In this document: positions 64,000 to 64,000 of the stretch, one piece after another
Layout: each line of letters begins with the position of its first letter
Numbering within the stretch: the first letter of the stretch is position 1
DNA from: a virus
Reading direction: 5' to 3' (one strand)
DNA length: 64,000 bases
Virus record (IMG/VR): IMGVR_UViG_3300025326_000029
Span: 1 to 64,000 of that record
Notes under the pieces: generated by a model
Seen by the model: the letters and a program-made list of their open reading frames with translations, nothing else
What the model was told of the DNA's origin: nothing
Database searches by the model: none
Position numbers and translations under genes: made by a program

Positions 64000-64000
64000 T

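Noticed and set aside
1-64000. Temperate lifestyle (integrase, attachment site, CI-type repressor)
   Set aside because: No integrase or recombinase catalytic motifs found; the Xis/MerR-like HTH alone is insufficient. Missing sequence outside the window could change this.
1-64000. tRNA genes
   Set aside because: Gaps between genes are short, and none showed a cloverleaf with a GTTCGA-type T loop; isolated TTCGAA strings are within coding regions.

Overview
The window is most of a tailed double-stranded DNA phage genome with long-tailed (siphovirus-type) architecture. No host chromosome genes, rRNA, tRNA, integrase or CRISPR array were seen. An actinobacterial host is suggested by the tail protein with GIxSxEAFG repeats, the small WR..AYP-type protein at 62.8-63.3 kb, the CECGCG-type HNH fragment at the left edge and the actinophage-like transglycosylase. 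This is an inference from family resemblance, not proof. Both window edges cut through genes, so completeness cannot be judged.

Almost everything is transcribed from the minus strand, so the layout reads from right to left. 64.0-59.3 kb: zinc-finger and HTH proteins, a GT4 glycosyltransferase and a zinc ribbon, with two plus-strand muramidase/transglycosylase genes that have their own sigma70-type promoter. 59.3-51.9 kb: capsid protease/scaffold, decoration protein, major capsid protein, small head-tail proteins, tail tube, and tail chaperones with a -1 frameshift. 51.9-35.7 kb: a giant tape measure protein carrying two peptidoglycan-hydrolase domains, distal tail protein, fibre, a lectin/repeat/hub fusion protein and a tail-collar protein. 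35.7-29.2 kb: SF2 helicase, regulators, and a cassette of two glycosyltransferases and three methyltransferases. 29.2-27.4 kb: a GC-rich plus-strand island of five small genes. 27.4-11.6 kb: a nearly self-sufficient replication and recombination module (initiator, DnaB-like helicase, primase, ssDNA-binding protein, MBD4/HhH-like glycosylase, DEDDh exonuclease, DnaE polymerase, RecA, FEN-type nuclease, papain-like protease, sigma/LuxR regulator, resolvase-like and Cas4/AddB-like nucleases). 11.5-7.0 kb: terminase and portal. 7.0-0 kb: pectate-lyase-fold spike, small structural proteins and two HNH-family genes.

The genes fit a lytic programme. The phage brings its own replisome, with a bacterial PolIII alpha rather than a family A or B polymerase. 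The initiator gene contains clustered direct and inverted repeats that look like an origin. A sigma-like protein may redirect transcription, and a glycan/methyl cassette may modify virion or host polymers.

Most worth checking: (1) several well-formed genes lack an ATG/GTG/TTG where the protein family and ribosome binding site predict the start; the best candidate codons are ATA, GTA and GTC. (2) The repeat cluster in the initiator gene includes a 12-bp repeat conserved across two reading frames. (3) A sigma-70-like protein is fused to a LuxR-type HTH. (4) An MBD4-like DNA glycosylase and a DEDDh exonuclease sit beside a phage DnaE. (5) The GC-rich plus-strand island lies between the modification cassette and the replication module.
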